Shown piece by piece: positions 1-8,104 of a stretch of DNA of 31,003 nt. Source of the DNA: Clostridiales bacterium (GTDB taxonomy: Bacteria > Bacillota_A > Clostridia > Saccharofermentanales > Saccharofermentanaceae). Each line of letters opens with the position of its first letter. Position 1 is the stretch's first letter. The stretch spans positions 1 to 31,003 of the forward strand of contig JAILHZ010000089.1 in the NCBI GenBank assembly GCA_024695545.1, in the 5' to 3' direction. The notes under the pieces are model-generated. The model ran no database searches. It was not told the DNA's origin and saw only the letters and a list, made by a program, of their open reading frames with translations. The position numbers and the translations under genes were made by a program.

Positions 1-1809
1 GAGAAAAATGCTGAGATCGAAGATGTTGACCAGCCGCGTCTGGGTGCTGATGAGGAGCCTTATTACGAAGGCACTATTGGTGATGAAGAGCCTGAAGATG
101 GTTATCCTCTTTTTATCTGCGGATCTATCGTCACTGACGATAATAAAGATGATCTTTCTTCCATCGAAGGTGTAACAGTTGCTGATGGTGGCAGCATAAA
201 ATATGATCCTGATTCGAATACTCTTTATCTCAATAAGGTAACGATCTCGCATACAACCGCAGAAAAGTATGGTATTCCTGTTGCAATCTGGTATTATGGT
301 TCGGCTGATCTGAAGATTTGTGTAGAAGGCGATACTTCTGTTTCTTCAGACATACCTGATTCGTACATGACTGGCGGAATATTCATTGGTCAACCCTATA
401 GTTATTATTATGGTTATGGTCCTGCAAGACTTCAGGCTGCTGAGGATAATGAACCGAAATTTGCCGGTTTAACTGTTGATATTTCCAATGACGCAACACT
501 GACCATATCAACAAAAGGCGAGAGCGCATATTATTATTATGATTATGGCTCATGTTCTCTTTATACTCAGGGTAGTGCAACGATTACAGGTAAAGGTGCA
601 TTTGTCATTACATCAAATTCTACGAGCATCAGTTGTGGATATCTGACGATAGAGAATGAAGGACCTTCTTCGATAACTACTGATGAGGGGGGAGCTATTT
701 ATGTAAACAGAGATTTGATGATCTCGAATGCAAAACTTACAATTGAAGCCGGTGATGACGGTATTTATGTAAACAGAGATGTGATAATTTCGAATGCAAA
801 ACTTACAATTGAAGCCGGTGATGACGGTATTTTCGCCAGTGGAACAATAACATTTACCGGAAAGAAAACAGAAGTTGTTATTACTGCAGAAGATACAGCT
901 GTTTATGCTTATGATGATTATGCAAGAAGCCATTATGAGGGGGATAATTATACTAATCTCGCTCCGGAAGATGTAATTAAGATTGAGGCCCCGCTTTATA
1001 TCCTCACTCCGGAAAATGGCTTTGTTTGCCACGATTCTAGTGATTTCGAAACGGATAGTGATCCGGATTACTACATTTGTGACCCTTCGATTCAATCTGA
1101 GTCTGATTATCATGACTATGACGATGTTGCAACCAAGGTTGTCATTAAGGCTGATCTGGTAAAGGTCGACTTTGAGACTAACGGCGGTTCTGAGATCGAA
1201 TCCCAGGATCTGGCGGTTGGTGAGACGGTTGAAAAACCGGCGGATCCGACAAAGTCCGGTTATGAGTTTGTTGGCTGGTTTACTGACAGTGAGTGCACTA
1301 AGGAATTTGACTTCTCTACAAAAGTTGATAAGGATATGACGCTTTACGCGAAGTGGGAAGAATGCGGTAAGTATGTCGTAGTTGCCGGTCCTTCCGGTTC
1401 CCGTGCTATCGGTGATGGCGACATGACGATTATTGTTAAGCACACCAAGCATGATGAAAAGACCCACGAGAAGTTTAAGGTGGTCAAGTTCAACGGAAAG
1501 CCTGTTGATGTAAAATCGGTCAAGAAGGGTAGCGCGATCATTACGATTGACGGTTCATTACTTGACAGTCTTGAGTCAGGCGATTACACGATCACGATCG
1601 AGTTTGAAGATGGTGAAGCTTCAACATTCGTTTCGATCCTCAACGCAGCACAGTCTGCGGCAGAAGATGCGGCTCCTACCGGAACCGGAGTTCCGAAGAC
1701 AGGTGATACATCATCTTCTTCGAATCTGGGATTTGTATTCCTGGCGGTTGCGGCAATTGCCGGTGCTCTGATCATTCTCGAAAATAAGAAGATGAGAGAA
1801 CAGGATTGA
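1..1809 (+). CDS. Sortase-anchored surface protein, C-terminal part (5' end outside window)
   Basis: The reading frame is open from base 1, so the start lies upstream; 602 codons are visible. The N-terminal visible part is Asp/Glu/Tyr-rich. It is followed by a beta-helix-like stretch of short strand repeats (about visible residues 160-310), including an almost exact 22-residue duplication. An InlB/Listeria-Bacteroides repeat (about residues 389-455, motif pattern NGG...GYxFxGW...LYAKW) comes next, then an Ig/X2-like domain of the kind often found just before wall anchors. The C-terminus has a VPKTGD sorting motif (residues 564-569), a hydrophobic helix and a short charged tail, as in sortase substrates. 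Inference: exported, covalently wall-attached, possibly carbohydrate- or host-binding. The ligand is unknown, and no sortase gene is in the window. Confidence 0.85.
   Translation, partial: EKNAEIEDVDQPRLGADEEPYYEGTIGDEEPEDGYPLFICGSIVTDDNKDDLSSIEGVTVADGGSIKYDPDSNTLYLNKVTISHTTAEKYGIPVAIWYYGSADLKICVEGDTSVSSDIPDSYMTGGIFIGQPYSYYYGYGPARLQAAEDNEPKFAGLTVDISNDATLTISTKGESAYYYYDYGSCSLYTQGSATITGKGAFVITSNSTSISCGYLTIENEGPSSITTDEGGAIYVNRDLMISNAKLTIEAGDDGIYVNRDVIISNAKLTIEAGDDGIFASGTITFTGKKTEVVITAEDTAVYAYDDYARSHYEGDNYTNLAPEDVIKIEAPLYILTPENGFVCHDSSDFETDSDPDYYICDPSIQSESDYHDYDDVATKVVIKADLVKVDFETNGGSEIESQDLAVGETVEKPADPTKSGYEFVGWFTDSECTKEFDFSTKVDKDMTLYAKWEECGKYVVVAGPSGSRAIGDGDMTIIVKHTKHDEKTHEKFKVVKFNGKPVDVKSVKKGSAIITIDGSLLDSLESGDYTITIEFEDGEASTFVSILNAAQSAAEDAAPTGTGVPKTGDTSSSSNLGFVFLAVAAIAGALIILENKKMREQD
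697..828 (+). repeat. 66-bp tandem duplication inside the surface-protein gene
   Basis: Two adjacent 66-bp units (697-762 and 763-828) encode the same 22-residue unit (YVNRD...ISNAKLTIEAGDDGI) with few base differences. The period is a multiple of three, so the frame is kept. It adds one rung to the predicted beta-helix. Confidence 0.9.
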
Positions 1810-1852
1810 TCCATTAACTGGTGCCTTTTAAGGTGAATGAAAAAGATCATAG

Positions 1853-1886
1853 AAGGACCCGCATCATCTGATGCGGGTCCTTTTCC
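1853..1886 (+). terminator. Rho-independent terminator of the surface-protein gene
   Basis: A perfect 12-bp GC-rich stem, AAGGACCCGCAT (1853-1864) with ATGCGGGTCCTT (1871-1882), has a 6-nt loop and runs into a T-rich tail. It sits 44 nt after the stop codon. Confidence 0.92.
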
Positions 1887-1923
1887 TTATTCGGCCGGAT
1901 TACTTGATATTTCCCGTGAGTGC

Positions 1924-1950
1924 TTGATTTTTATTCTATATATCTATAAT
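1924..1950 (+). promoter_or_regulatory. pnp promoter
   Basis: A perfect -10 TATAAT (1945-1950) is preceded by TTGATT (1924-1929) with a rather short 15-bp spacer. It lies between the upstream terminator and pnp. It predicts a transcript start near 1957 and a leader of about 125 nt, which holds the structure described at 1988-2076. Confidence 0.65.
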
Positions 1951-1987
1951 ATAGGTATGTTGCGTACTTTTGCGCGGTAAAAAGATT

Positions 1988-2076
1988 AAGGGGTGTAGTG
2001 GGTAGATTGATATCCCGTCTTGCACGGAGTATGAATCTACAAGCTACCTCCTTATAAAACTAAATAATTGGAGGTA
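1988..2076 (+). promoter_or_regulatory. Structured pnp leader with mutually exclusive SD-masking hairpin
   Basis: Structure A is a long hairpin, 1988-2053. 1988-1998 pairs with 2044-2053 (10 pairs, U1994 bulged), 2002-2008 with 2034-2040 (7 pairs), 2010-2013 with 2029-2032 (4 pairs) and 2015-2018 with 2024-2027 (4 pairs), leaving a 5-nt loop. Structure B pairs TACCTCC (2045-2051) with GGAGGTA (2070-2076), which contains the pnp Shine-Dalgarno. The TACCTCC segment lies wholly inside the 3' arm of structure A, so only one structure can form at a time. A leaves the ribosome site open and B closes it. Pairing is read directly from the sequence; the regulatory role is inference. It resembles the RNase III-cut leader stem of E. 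coli pnp in logic, not in sequence. Confidence 0.7.
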
Positions 2077-2081
2077 CATTT

Positions 2082-4337
2082 ATGGAACGTACATTTAAGA
2101 CCGAACTGGCCGGACGTCCGCTCGTTGTTGAGACAGGTAAGCTTGCTCAGTTCACAAATGGTGCCTGCCTTATCCGTTATGGTGAGACAGCGATCCTTTC
2201 CACCGTTACAGCTTCTAAGACACCTCGTGAAGGCGTTGATTTCTTCCCGCTGTCTGTTGACTATGAAGAGAAGATGTATGCTGTCGGTAAGATCCCGGGT
2301 GGTTACATCAAGAGAGAGGGCCGTCCTTCTGAGAAGGCTATCCTGACATCCCGCGTTATTGACCGTCCGATCCGTCCGCTTTTCCCGAAGGATCTGAGAA
2401 ATGACGTAGTAGTTTCCAACATGGTTATGTCCGTAGATCAGGATTGCTCTCCTGAGATTGCTGCTATGATCGGTACATCTATCGCTATCGCTATTTCCGA
2501 TATCCCGTGGAATGGTCCGGTAGGCGGTGTTGTTCTCGGTCTGATCGGTGATGACGTTATCATCAACCCGACAGAGGAGCAGAGAAAAGAAAGCCGCATG
2601 TATGTTACTCTGGCAGGTACTGCCAAGAAGATCTGCATGGTTGAGGCAGGTGCTAACGAAGTTCCGGATGAGACAATGCTCGAGGCAATTGCTATCGGTC
2701 ATGAGACCATCAAGGAGATCGTAAGCTTCATCAATGGTATCGTTGCAGAGATCGGGAAGGAGAAGTTCACTTACGAGTCTGCGGATGTTCCGGAAGAAGT
2801 ATTCACACTGGTTAAGGACTTTGCATGGGAGAAGATGCGTCAGGCTGTTCTCGCAGTTGATAAGTCCGTACGTGATGCGAATATTGATGCTCTTACAAAG
2901 GAGATCGAGGCTTATCTTACAGAACAGAATGAAGAGTATCTGCCGTATCTGGCTGATGCAGTTTATAAGCTTGAGAAGAAGGTCGTTCGTAACTACCTCT
3001 TCAAGGAGCATGTTCGTGTTGATGGCCGTCGTCTTGATGAGATCCGTCCGCTGTCCTGCGATGTTGGAATTCTGCCGCGTGTTCATGGTTCCGGTCTCTT
3101 CCAGCGTGGACAGACTCAGGTCATGACAACATGTACTCTGGCTCCGCTTTCTTACTCTCAGACAATTGATGGTCTGGATAACGAAGTATCCAAGCGCTAC
3201 ATGCACTACTACAACATGCCGGGTTACTCCGTAGGTGAGGCGAAGGCTTCCCGTTCTCCGGGACGTCGTGAGATCGGTCACGGTGCTCTCGCTGAGAGAT
3301 CTCTTGTACCGGTACTTCCGTCTGAGGAAGAGTTCCCGTATGCAATCCGTACAGTATCTGAGATCCTGATGTCTAACGGTTCTACATCTCAGGGTTCTGT
3401 CTGCGCTTCCACACTTGCTCTCATGGACGCAGGTGTTCCGATCAAGAAGCCGGTTGCCGGTATTTCCACAGGTCTTATCGTAAACGAAGAAGATGAGAAT
3501 GACTTCCTCGTATTCATGGATATTCAGGGCATCGAGGACTTTTTCGGTGATATGGACTTTAAGGTTGCAGGTACTGAAGACGGTATCACATCCATTCAGG
3601 TCGATATCAAGGTTGACGGTCTGTCCCTCGACATCATCCGTAAGGCTTTCGAGCTCACAAATAAGGGTAGAAAGCAGATCATCAACGAAGTACTGCTTCC
3701 GAGAATCTCCGCACCGCGTGCTGAGCTTTCTAAGTATGCTCCGAGAATCATCACCATGCAGATCCCAGTTGACAAGATCCGTGAGGTTATCGGTACAGGC
3801 GGAAAGGTCATCAACAAGATCATCGCTGATACAGGTGCACAGATCGACATCAATGATGACGGAATCCTGCACATTGCTACACCGGATCAGGAAGCTGCTG
3901 CTAAGGCAATGTCCATCATTAAGGGCATCGTTGAGGATCCGGAAGTCGGCATCGAGTACGAAGGTGTTGTTACCAGACTGATGCAGTTCGGTGCTTTCGT
4001 AGAGTTCCTGCCGGGTAAGGAAGGCCTCGTACATATCTCCAAGATGGCTTGGAGCCGTGTTGAGAATGTTGAGGATGCAGTTAAGGAAGGCGATGTCGTT
4101 AAGGTTAAGCTCCTTGAAGTAGACAGCCAGGGCAGATACAACCTGTCTATGCGTGACTGCATGGAGAAGCCGGAAGGTTATGTGGAAGAGGAGAGTGCTC
4201 CGAGAAGAGGAGATCGTCCGAACCACGAACGCCGTGGCCATGGTGATCGTTTTGAGAAGCGCCAGAGAAGAGATTTTTCCGAGAATACTCAGGAAGAAAC
4301 TACTCCGCATCCGGGTTCCCGTTCCCGTGAGTTCTGA
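2082..4337 (+). CDS. pnp: Polynucleotide phosphorylase (3'-5' phosphorolytic exoribonuclease)
   Basis: The protein is 751 aa with the full family architecture: RNase PH core 1, helical domain, RNase PH core 2, KH and S1, then a short Arg/Glu-rich tail. The catalytic loop carries D486, D492 and K494, at the same numbering as in E. coli PNPase. The KH domain has the GTGGK loop (about residues 556-615), and the S1 domain follows at about 620-695. PNPase degrades RNA with phosphate, releasing nucleoside diphosphates, and takes part in mRNA turnover as a trimer. The start ATG has GGAGG 7 nt upstream. It is a single-gene unit with its own promoter and terminator. Unlike in many bacteria, rpsO is not next to it. 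Confidence 0.98.
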   Translation: MERTFKTELAGRPLVVETGKLAQFTNGACLIRYGETAILSTVTASKTPREGVDFFPLSVDYEEKMYAVGKIPGGYIKREGRPSEKAILTSRVIDRPIRPLFPKDLRNDVVVSNMVMSVDQDCSPEIAAMIGTSIAIAISDIPWNGPVGGVVLGLIGDDVIINPTEEQRKESRMYVTLAGTAKKICMVEAGANEVPDETMLEAIAIGHETIKEIVSFINGIVAEIGKEKFTYESADVPEEVFTLVKDFAWEKMRQAVLAVDKSVRDANIDALTKEIEAYLTEQNEEYLPYLADAVYKLEKKVVRNYLFKEHVRVDGRRLDEIRPLSCDVGILPRVHGSGLFQRGQTQVMTTCTLAPLSYSQTIDGLDNEVSKRYMHYYNMPGYSVGEAKASRSPGRREIGHGALAERSLVPVLPSEEEFPYAIRTVSEILMSNGSTSQGSVCASTLALMDAGVPIKKPVAGISTGLIVNEEDENDFLVFMDIQGIEDFFGDMDFKVAGTEDGITSIQVDIKVDGLSLDIIRKAFELTNKGRKQIINEVLLPRISAPRAELSKYAPRIITMQIPVDKIREVIGTGGKVINKIIADTGAQIDINDDGILHIATPDQEAAAKAMSIIKGIVEDPEVGIEYEGVVTRLMQFGAFVEFLPGKEGLVHISKMAWSRVENVEDAVKEGDVVKVKLLEVDSQGRYNLSMRDCMEKPEGYVEEESAPRRGDRPNHERRGHGDRFEKRQRRDFSENTQEETTPHPGSRSREF

Positions 4338-4366
4338 TCTATAGAATAATCAGTATAGAAATGAAG

Positions 4367-4395
4367 AGGACTGTTCCGCCGGAACAGTCCTTTTT
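4367..4395 (+). terminator. Rho-independent terminator of pnp
   Basis: An 11-bp perfect stem, AGGACTGTTCC (4367-4377) with GGAACAGTCCT (4381-4391), has a 3-nt loop followed by a T run. Confidence 0.95.
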
Positions 4396-4442
4396 CGTAT
4401 GTATCAAGATGCTTTTTCAGAATGATATTTGACCTGCCTTTA

Positions 4443-4470
4443 TTGACAGTTATCCTTGTTGTGTTAGAAT
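4443..4470 (+). promoter_or_regulatory. Promoter of tRNA-Pro (and probably the next gene)
   Basis: A consensus -35 TTGACA (4443-4448) is followed after 16 bp by TAGAAT (4465-4470) with an extended -10 TG. Transcription would start close to 4476, just before the tRNA 5' end at 4482. Confidence 0.8.
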
Positions 4471-4481
4471 TTAAAGAGCGT

Positions 4482-4558
4482 CGGGGTGTAGCTCAGTTGG
4501 CTAGAGTGCTTGCTTGGGGTGCAAGAGGTCGCCTGTTCAAGTCAGGTCACTCCGACCA
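4482..4558 (+). tRNA. tRNA-Pro (anticodon GGG)
   Basis: The gene is 77 nt including an encoded CCA. Acceptor CGGGGTG pairs with CACTCCG (one G-U pair). The D arm GCTC/GAGT, anticodon stem CTTGC/GCAAG with loop TTGGGGT (anticodon GGG), and T arm GCCTG/CAGGT with loop TTCAAGT are all present. It reads proline codons CCC and CCU. Confidence 0.96.
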
Positions 4559-4593
4559 TTTTTTATATACTGGATTGGTGGAGGGTAAAGCAT

Positions 4594-5463
4594 ATGTTCT
4601 GTTCAAGATGTGGTCAACAATTCTCTGATGATCGTACCGAATGTCCTATTTGCGGTAAAGCCGTAGATACTCTTCCGAAGCCTGCAAGTCAGGTACAGAG
4701 GTCTTTGCCGTCTGCGACTACGAATAATCAAACGAATTACAATTATTCGAGACCGCAGGCATCTCAGCCGACTTCGACATCTCATATGAAGAATGCGGGT
4801 TCTGTCGATTATGATATCGGCGGGTTCCTTACCGGATTCCTTAAGGATCCGATCAATTCCTGTACGGATCGTGCACAAAGTCAGCACTTTCTCCTTGGTT
4901 TGACATTTCCGGCATTTATCCTTGCCATCAATCTTCTGTCTTGCTGGATCTTTAAGAATAATGCTGCTTTCTTTAATCTTTTGACCGGCTTCTGGCCGCA
5001 TACGGATTCAAGATATTTTGGCGGACTCGTGACAGATGCAGGCGGATTTGGTTTTTGGAGAAGTATCATCACCGTATTTGTTGATTGCTTTGCTTTCGGG
5101 ACAATGATTTTGTTTGTCTTCTTTGCATATGGTCTCTTCAAAGTAAAAAGAGTAGATTTCCTGTCTACGGTTTCGTGGATCGGTCTGGCTCTTTTCCCGT
5201 ATTCAGTTTTGAATCTGGTTTCCTGGGTATGGACAGCGATTTATTATCATTCCCAGTCCTCGGCGCTGATCAACATTTCTCCTATTCTGAAGACTTTCGG
5301 TTTGGTGTTCTTCATAGTTTGTCTTTATGACTTTTTCTTCGACAATCTTAAGCCGAAGGGAACGCAGAAAAATGCGATGCGTTTTGTTGTAATGACCTGT
5401 GCTGTATTTACTTTCTGCGAGATTTTCTATGGATTCATTCTCGGAAAAGCATTCCTGCACTAA
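4594..5463 (+). CDS. Zinc-ribbon multi-pass membrane protein, function unknown
   Basis: The protein is 289 aa. An N-terminal zinc ribbon has four cysteines (C3, C6, C17, C20), followed by a polar Gln/Ser/Thr-rich linker (about residues 28-75). About five hydrophobic segments follow (roughly 98-117, 152-182, 190-217, 227-249 and 260-283). This layout resembles zinc-ribbon/Yip1-like membrane proteins common in Firmicutes, but I do not recognise a specific family. The ATG at 4594 is chosen because GGAGG lies 9 nt upstream and the zinc ribbon starts there; longer in-frame starts would lie inside the tRNA. It begins 35 nt after the tRNA-Pro CCA with no terminator between, so co-transcription with the tRNA is likely. 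Confidence 0.85.
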   Translation: MFCSRCGQQFSDDRTECPICGKAVDTLPKPASQVQRSLPSATTNNQTNYNYSRPQASQPTSTSHMKNAGSVDYDIGGFLTGFLKDPINSCTDRAQSQHFLLGLTFPAFILAINLLSCWIFKNNAAFFNLLTGFWPHTDSRYFGGLVTDAGGFGFWRSIITVFVDCFAFGTMILFVFFAYGLFKVKRVDFLSTVSWIGLALFPYSVLNLVSWVWTAIYYHSQSSALINISPILKTFGLVFFIVCLYDFFFDNLKPKGTQKNAMRFVVMTCAVFTFCEIFYGFILGKAFLH

Positions 5464-5480
5464 TAATTTCTGTCATATAG

Positions 5481-5516
5481 AAAAGGACTGTTGCGAATCA
5501 CGCAGCAGTCCTTTTT
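5481..5516. terminator. Bidirectional terminator between convergent genes
   Basis: The stem AAGGACTGTTGCG (5483-5495) pairs with CGCAGCAGTCCTT (5501-5513) with one G-T wobble and a 5-nt loop. A T run follows on the + strand and an A run precedes it (a T run on the - strand). It lies between the convergent zinc-ribbon gene and the FabG-like gene and can serve both. Confidence 0.93.
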
Positions 5517-5539
5517 GTTTACTAAGATATAGTCGGAAG

Positions 5540-6280
5540 TCAGGTGATGTATCCTCCATTGACGCCCAGTACCTGTCCGGTGATAAAGGATGAGGTGTCC
5601 TCGGCGAGATAAAAGATCGCATCGGCAACTTCTTCGGGAGTACCAATCCGGCAAAGAGGGGTCTCTTCGCTTAATGCGTCACGGGTCTCATCATCCAGTT
5701 CAGCGTTCATCTCTGTATCGATCACTCCCGGAGCCACGCAGTTCACACGTATATTCGAAGGACCGACTTCCTGGGCCAGTGCTTTTGTAAATCCGATAAT
5801 GGCAGCTTTTGATGTCGAGTAGCAGACTTCACAGGATGCACCGCAGACGCCCCACATCGAGGATACTGTGACTATATTGCCGCTGTGACGGGAGATCATG
5901 GAGGGGAGAATGGTGTGGGTCAGATTGTAAAGACCACCGATATTCGTGTCCATAATACGGTTCCACTCGGAAGGCGATGTGTTGGTGAATAGCTCGATCT
6001 TGGAGACTCCGGCATTGCTGACAAGAACATCAACGGGCCCGAAAGCCGCTACTGCCTCATTTACCGCTGCCTGGACGGCATCAAGATCACGGACATCGAC
6101 TTTGTAAGCGAGAACATCATAGGTGAGAGCATGGATCTTCTGACGTGTGTATTCTGCGGAATCATCGTCTGAACGGTAGAAGAAAGTCACTTTATAGCCG
6201 GCCTGTGCAAAGCGGTAAGCTGTAGCCGCACCGATCCCTCTGGATCCGCCGGTGATCAGACAGTGTTTACGGTTTTCCAT
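5540..6280 (-). CDS. FabG-like short-chain dehydrogenase/reductase
   Basis: The protein is 246 aa, the normal length for classical SDR/FabG enzymes. It has the Rossmann motif GGSRGIG (residues 11-17), NAG (89-91), N113 and the catalytic set S141, Y154, K158 in the Y-x3-K pattern, ending in GG near the C-terminus. These enzymes reduce keto groups with NADPH; FabG reduces 3-oxoacyl-ACP in fatty-acid synthesis. The start is set at 6280 because GAGAGGTGA lies just upstream and the Rossmann strand follows directly; a longer start at 6337 would add 19 untypical residues and overlap the promoter. It is the only protein gene on the - strand and is monocistronic, away from other fab genes. The substrate could be an acyl-ACP, a sugar or another carbonyl compound. 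Confidence 0.88.
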   Translation of the reverse strand: MENRKHCLITGGSRGIGAATAYRFAQAGYKVTFFYRSDDDSAEYTRQKIHALTYDVLAYKVDVRDLDAVQAAVNEAVAAFGPVDVLVSNAGVSKIELFTNTSPSEWNRIMDTNIGGLYNLTHTILPSMISRHSGNIVTVSSMWGVCGASCEVCYSTSKAAIIGFTKALAQEVGPSNIRVNCVAPGVIDTEMNAELDDETRDALSEETPLCRIGTPEEVADAIFYLAEDTSSFITGQVLGVNGGYIT

Positions 6281-6308
6281 GCGTATCACCTCTCGTATTT
6301 TTGCCTTA

Positions 6309-6337
6309 ATCGTATCGAACAAATCGGGATATGACAA
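6309..6337 (-). promoter_or_regulatory. Promoter of the FabG-like gene
   Basis: On the - strand, TTGTCA (6337-6332) and TACGAT (6314-6309) are separated by 17 bp, about 29 bp ahead of the start codon. Confidence 0.65.
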
Positions 6338-6355
6338 GAAGATTCGGCGAAAAGG

Positions 6356-6383
6356 TTGCGGATTTCCGAATTCATGTTATCAT
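6356..6383 (+). promoter_or_regulatory. Promoter of the duplicated-domain membrane protein gene
   Basis: TTGCGG (6356-6361), 16 bp, then extended -10 TGTTATCAT (core 6378-6383). The -10 and its flank match the rplS -10 region (30771-30782) almost base for base. It is divergent from the FabG-like gene promoter. Confidence 0.6.
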
Positions 6384-6414
6384 TTTTTTAGCGTTATTAT
6401 GGAAGGAAATACAT

Positions 6415-8079
6415 ATGGCTAAGTTTTTGGAAAACGATAACGAGTCCCCGGAAGTTGACCTTAAGAATCTGACGGTCAAGCTTGCGGGAATGGGACTTGA
6501 TGAAGAGATCGAGGATGTAATTCCCGGAAAGAAAGAAAAGAAAAAGAAAGCTTCTGATAAGTCTGAGGCTGAAGAAGACGATAAGAACGGACCTGAAGAG
6601 GAGAACGAAAATATCCCAGAGGATTCTTTTGAAGATCCTGAGGATGTTTCTGAATCGGAAGAAGTCAGCGAATACTATGAGAAGCGCGCGGCAGAACGTG
6701 ACCTGACCCTGGAAAAGGTCGAGGAACTTGCCGAAGAGATGGAAGCTTCTGATGAGAAAAAGCAGAAGGTGAGTACTCTCGATACGATTATCGCTAAGTC
6801 GGAGAAGAAGCCTTCTGAAGCTAAAGCTAAGGATACGAAGAAAAAGGGCAAGCTGGATCCTCTTGCGATCTGCGGTATTGTTCTTGCAATCGCGGCTCTC
6901 CTCGGTGGTGCTTTCTGGCTTTATGCTTCCTCTAAAAAAGAACCTACGCTCGGGATAACATTGAAAACCTTCAATTCCCAGTATCGTAATACTCCGATCT
7001 ATCGAAATACGATTTTTAGGATGGGCTTTAATATTCCGGAAGAGACCTATCGTGATGTGACCAAAGCTTCTGTTTCGGCAGCATCCTCTGATCCTTCCGC
7101 AGTTACCACTGCTGTGAATGAAGACTACGAATATTTTGATATGATTATGTCCGGCCGTGTTCAGGATGGAATCCAGGAGCCGGTCTATATTTCCGGCCGT
7201 CAGATGAAGGACAGCAAGATGCTTAAGTCCATGCGCTTTTATTCTCCGATCCGTAACGCCGGTGATCTTGAAGTGTATTATGTACTGTATTCCGCATTCC
7301 TGCAGTCTTTCTACACAAAGACAGACAGTACGAAATGCCTGGAAATGCTGAAGAATGCATACAATCTTTCCACGGCTTCGACGGATTCTGCGGTAATGGT
7401 CAAAGAGGGCGACTATGCATATGCAGTGACTAAGGCAGATATCGATGGCCAGCCGTGTTTTGTCATGGATATTGTGCCCGCAAAAGAAGCAGGAAAGTAT
7501 TTATTCTATAACAAGATGTATGCTGAACCGAGTCTGCGTATAACAGAACGTTCCTTCCGTGCTCTGTACTATTCATGCCCGATCTACTCCAGCGTTCTCC
7601 TGGAGATGGGAGCGTCTTTCTCTAATCCTACTTATCTCGAGACAGCAGATCCTGCTACGGCCCGTTATAAGTACTTCACTAATGTAGTCGCCGGTGCTTT
7701 TATTCAGGGCGAATATCAGATTGCTCTTACGGTTGCGATCAGCGGCTGTGAAAAGACCGATGACAATTTTATGAAGTGGATGCGTCTTTGCACACCGATA
7801 GAATCCGTTGATGACCCGTTAATCGCGGCATATAACATGTTCTTCGCGGCTTCGCTCCAGTCGGTTTGTGCAGGCACAGATTCTCAGACGGCTCTCAATA
7901 AGATAAAGACAGCTTACGCGCAGTTCTCGGAAAAGGGTTCTGTAGCAATGGTAAAAGACGGCTATTTTGCTTACGCTGTGACTGTTGCTGAAGTGGATGG
8001 CCAGCTTAGCCTTGTTCTGGATATCATTCCGGTTGAGGATGCCGACACCTTTGATTTCAATAATCCTGTAAAAGAGTAA
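6415..8079 (+). CDS. Single-pass membrane protein with duplicated extracytoplasmic domain, unknown function
   Basis: The protein is 554 aa. Residues 1-146 are very rich in Glu, Lys and Asp and look disordered and cytoplasmic. One hydrophobic helix follows (about 147-173). After it come two related domains of about 180 residues (176-368 and 371-545). Shared landmarks are EP[TS]L-x-IT, PIY-x6-MG, MR-x3-PI, a segment ending SLQS or LQSF, and a strongly matching end: MVK-x-G/D-x2-AYAVT-x-A-x-(I/V)DGQ...DI(I/V)P. I do not recognise the domain. The ATG at 6415 has an AAGGAA site 6-7 nt upstream; an upstream in-frame ATG (6331) would lie over both promoters. It is monocistronic. Topology suggests an external sensor or binding module tied to a charged cytoplasmic tail, but this is inference. 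Confidence 0.85.
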   Translation: MAKFLENDNESPEVDLKNLTVKLAGMGLDEEIEDVIPGKKEKKKKASDKSEAEEDDKNGPEEENENIPEDSFEDPEDVSESEEVSEYYEKRAAERDLTLEKVEELAEEMEASDEKKQKVSTLDTIIAKSEKKPSEAKAKDTKKKGKLDPLAICGIVLAIAALLGGAFWLYASSKKEPTLGITLKTFNSQYRNTPIYRNTIFRMGFNIPEETYRDVTKASVSAASSDPSAVTTAVNEDYEYFDMIMSGRVQDGIQEPVYISGRQMKDSKMLKSMRFYSPIRNAGDLEVYYVLYSAFLQSFYTKTDSTKCLEMLKNAYNLSTASTDSAVMVKEGDYAYAVTKADIDGQPCFVMDIVPAKEAGKYLFYNKMYAEPSLRITERSFRALYYSCPIYSSVLLEMGASFSNPTYLETADPATARYKYFTNVVAGAFIQGEYQIALTVAISGCEKTDDNFMKWMRLCTPIESVDDPLIAAYNMFFAASLQSVCAGTDSQTALNKIKTAYAQFSEKGSVAMVKDGYFAYAVTVAEVDGQLSLVLDIIPVEDADTFDFNNPVKE

Positions 8080-8104
8080 TCTGTAAGTTTTGAAAGTATT
8101 TATG

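Noticed and set aside
697..828. Could the 66-bp repeats be a CRISPR fragment?
   Set aside because: The units are adjacent without spacers, in frame, and part of a protein repeat.
1990..2053. pnp leader resembles the start of a tRNA (GGGGTGTAG...)
   Set aside because: It has no T loop, no CCA, and the folding is one long hairpin rather than a cloverleaf.
2052..4310. 752-codon open frame on the - strand opposite pnp
   Set aside because: It mirrors the codon structure of pnp, has no ribosome site or recognisable domains, and the + strand product is a complete PNPase with all catalytic residues.
4510..4593. Longer start of the zinc-ribbon protein at 4510
   Set aside because: It would begin within the tRNA-Pro gene; ATG 4594 has its own GGAGG and begins directly with the zinc-ribbon sequence.
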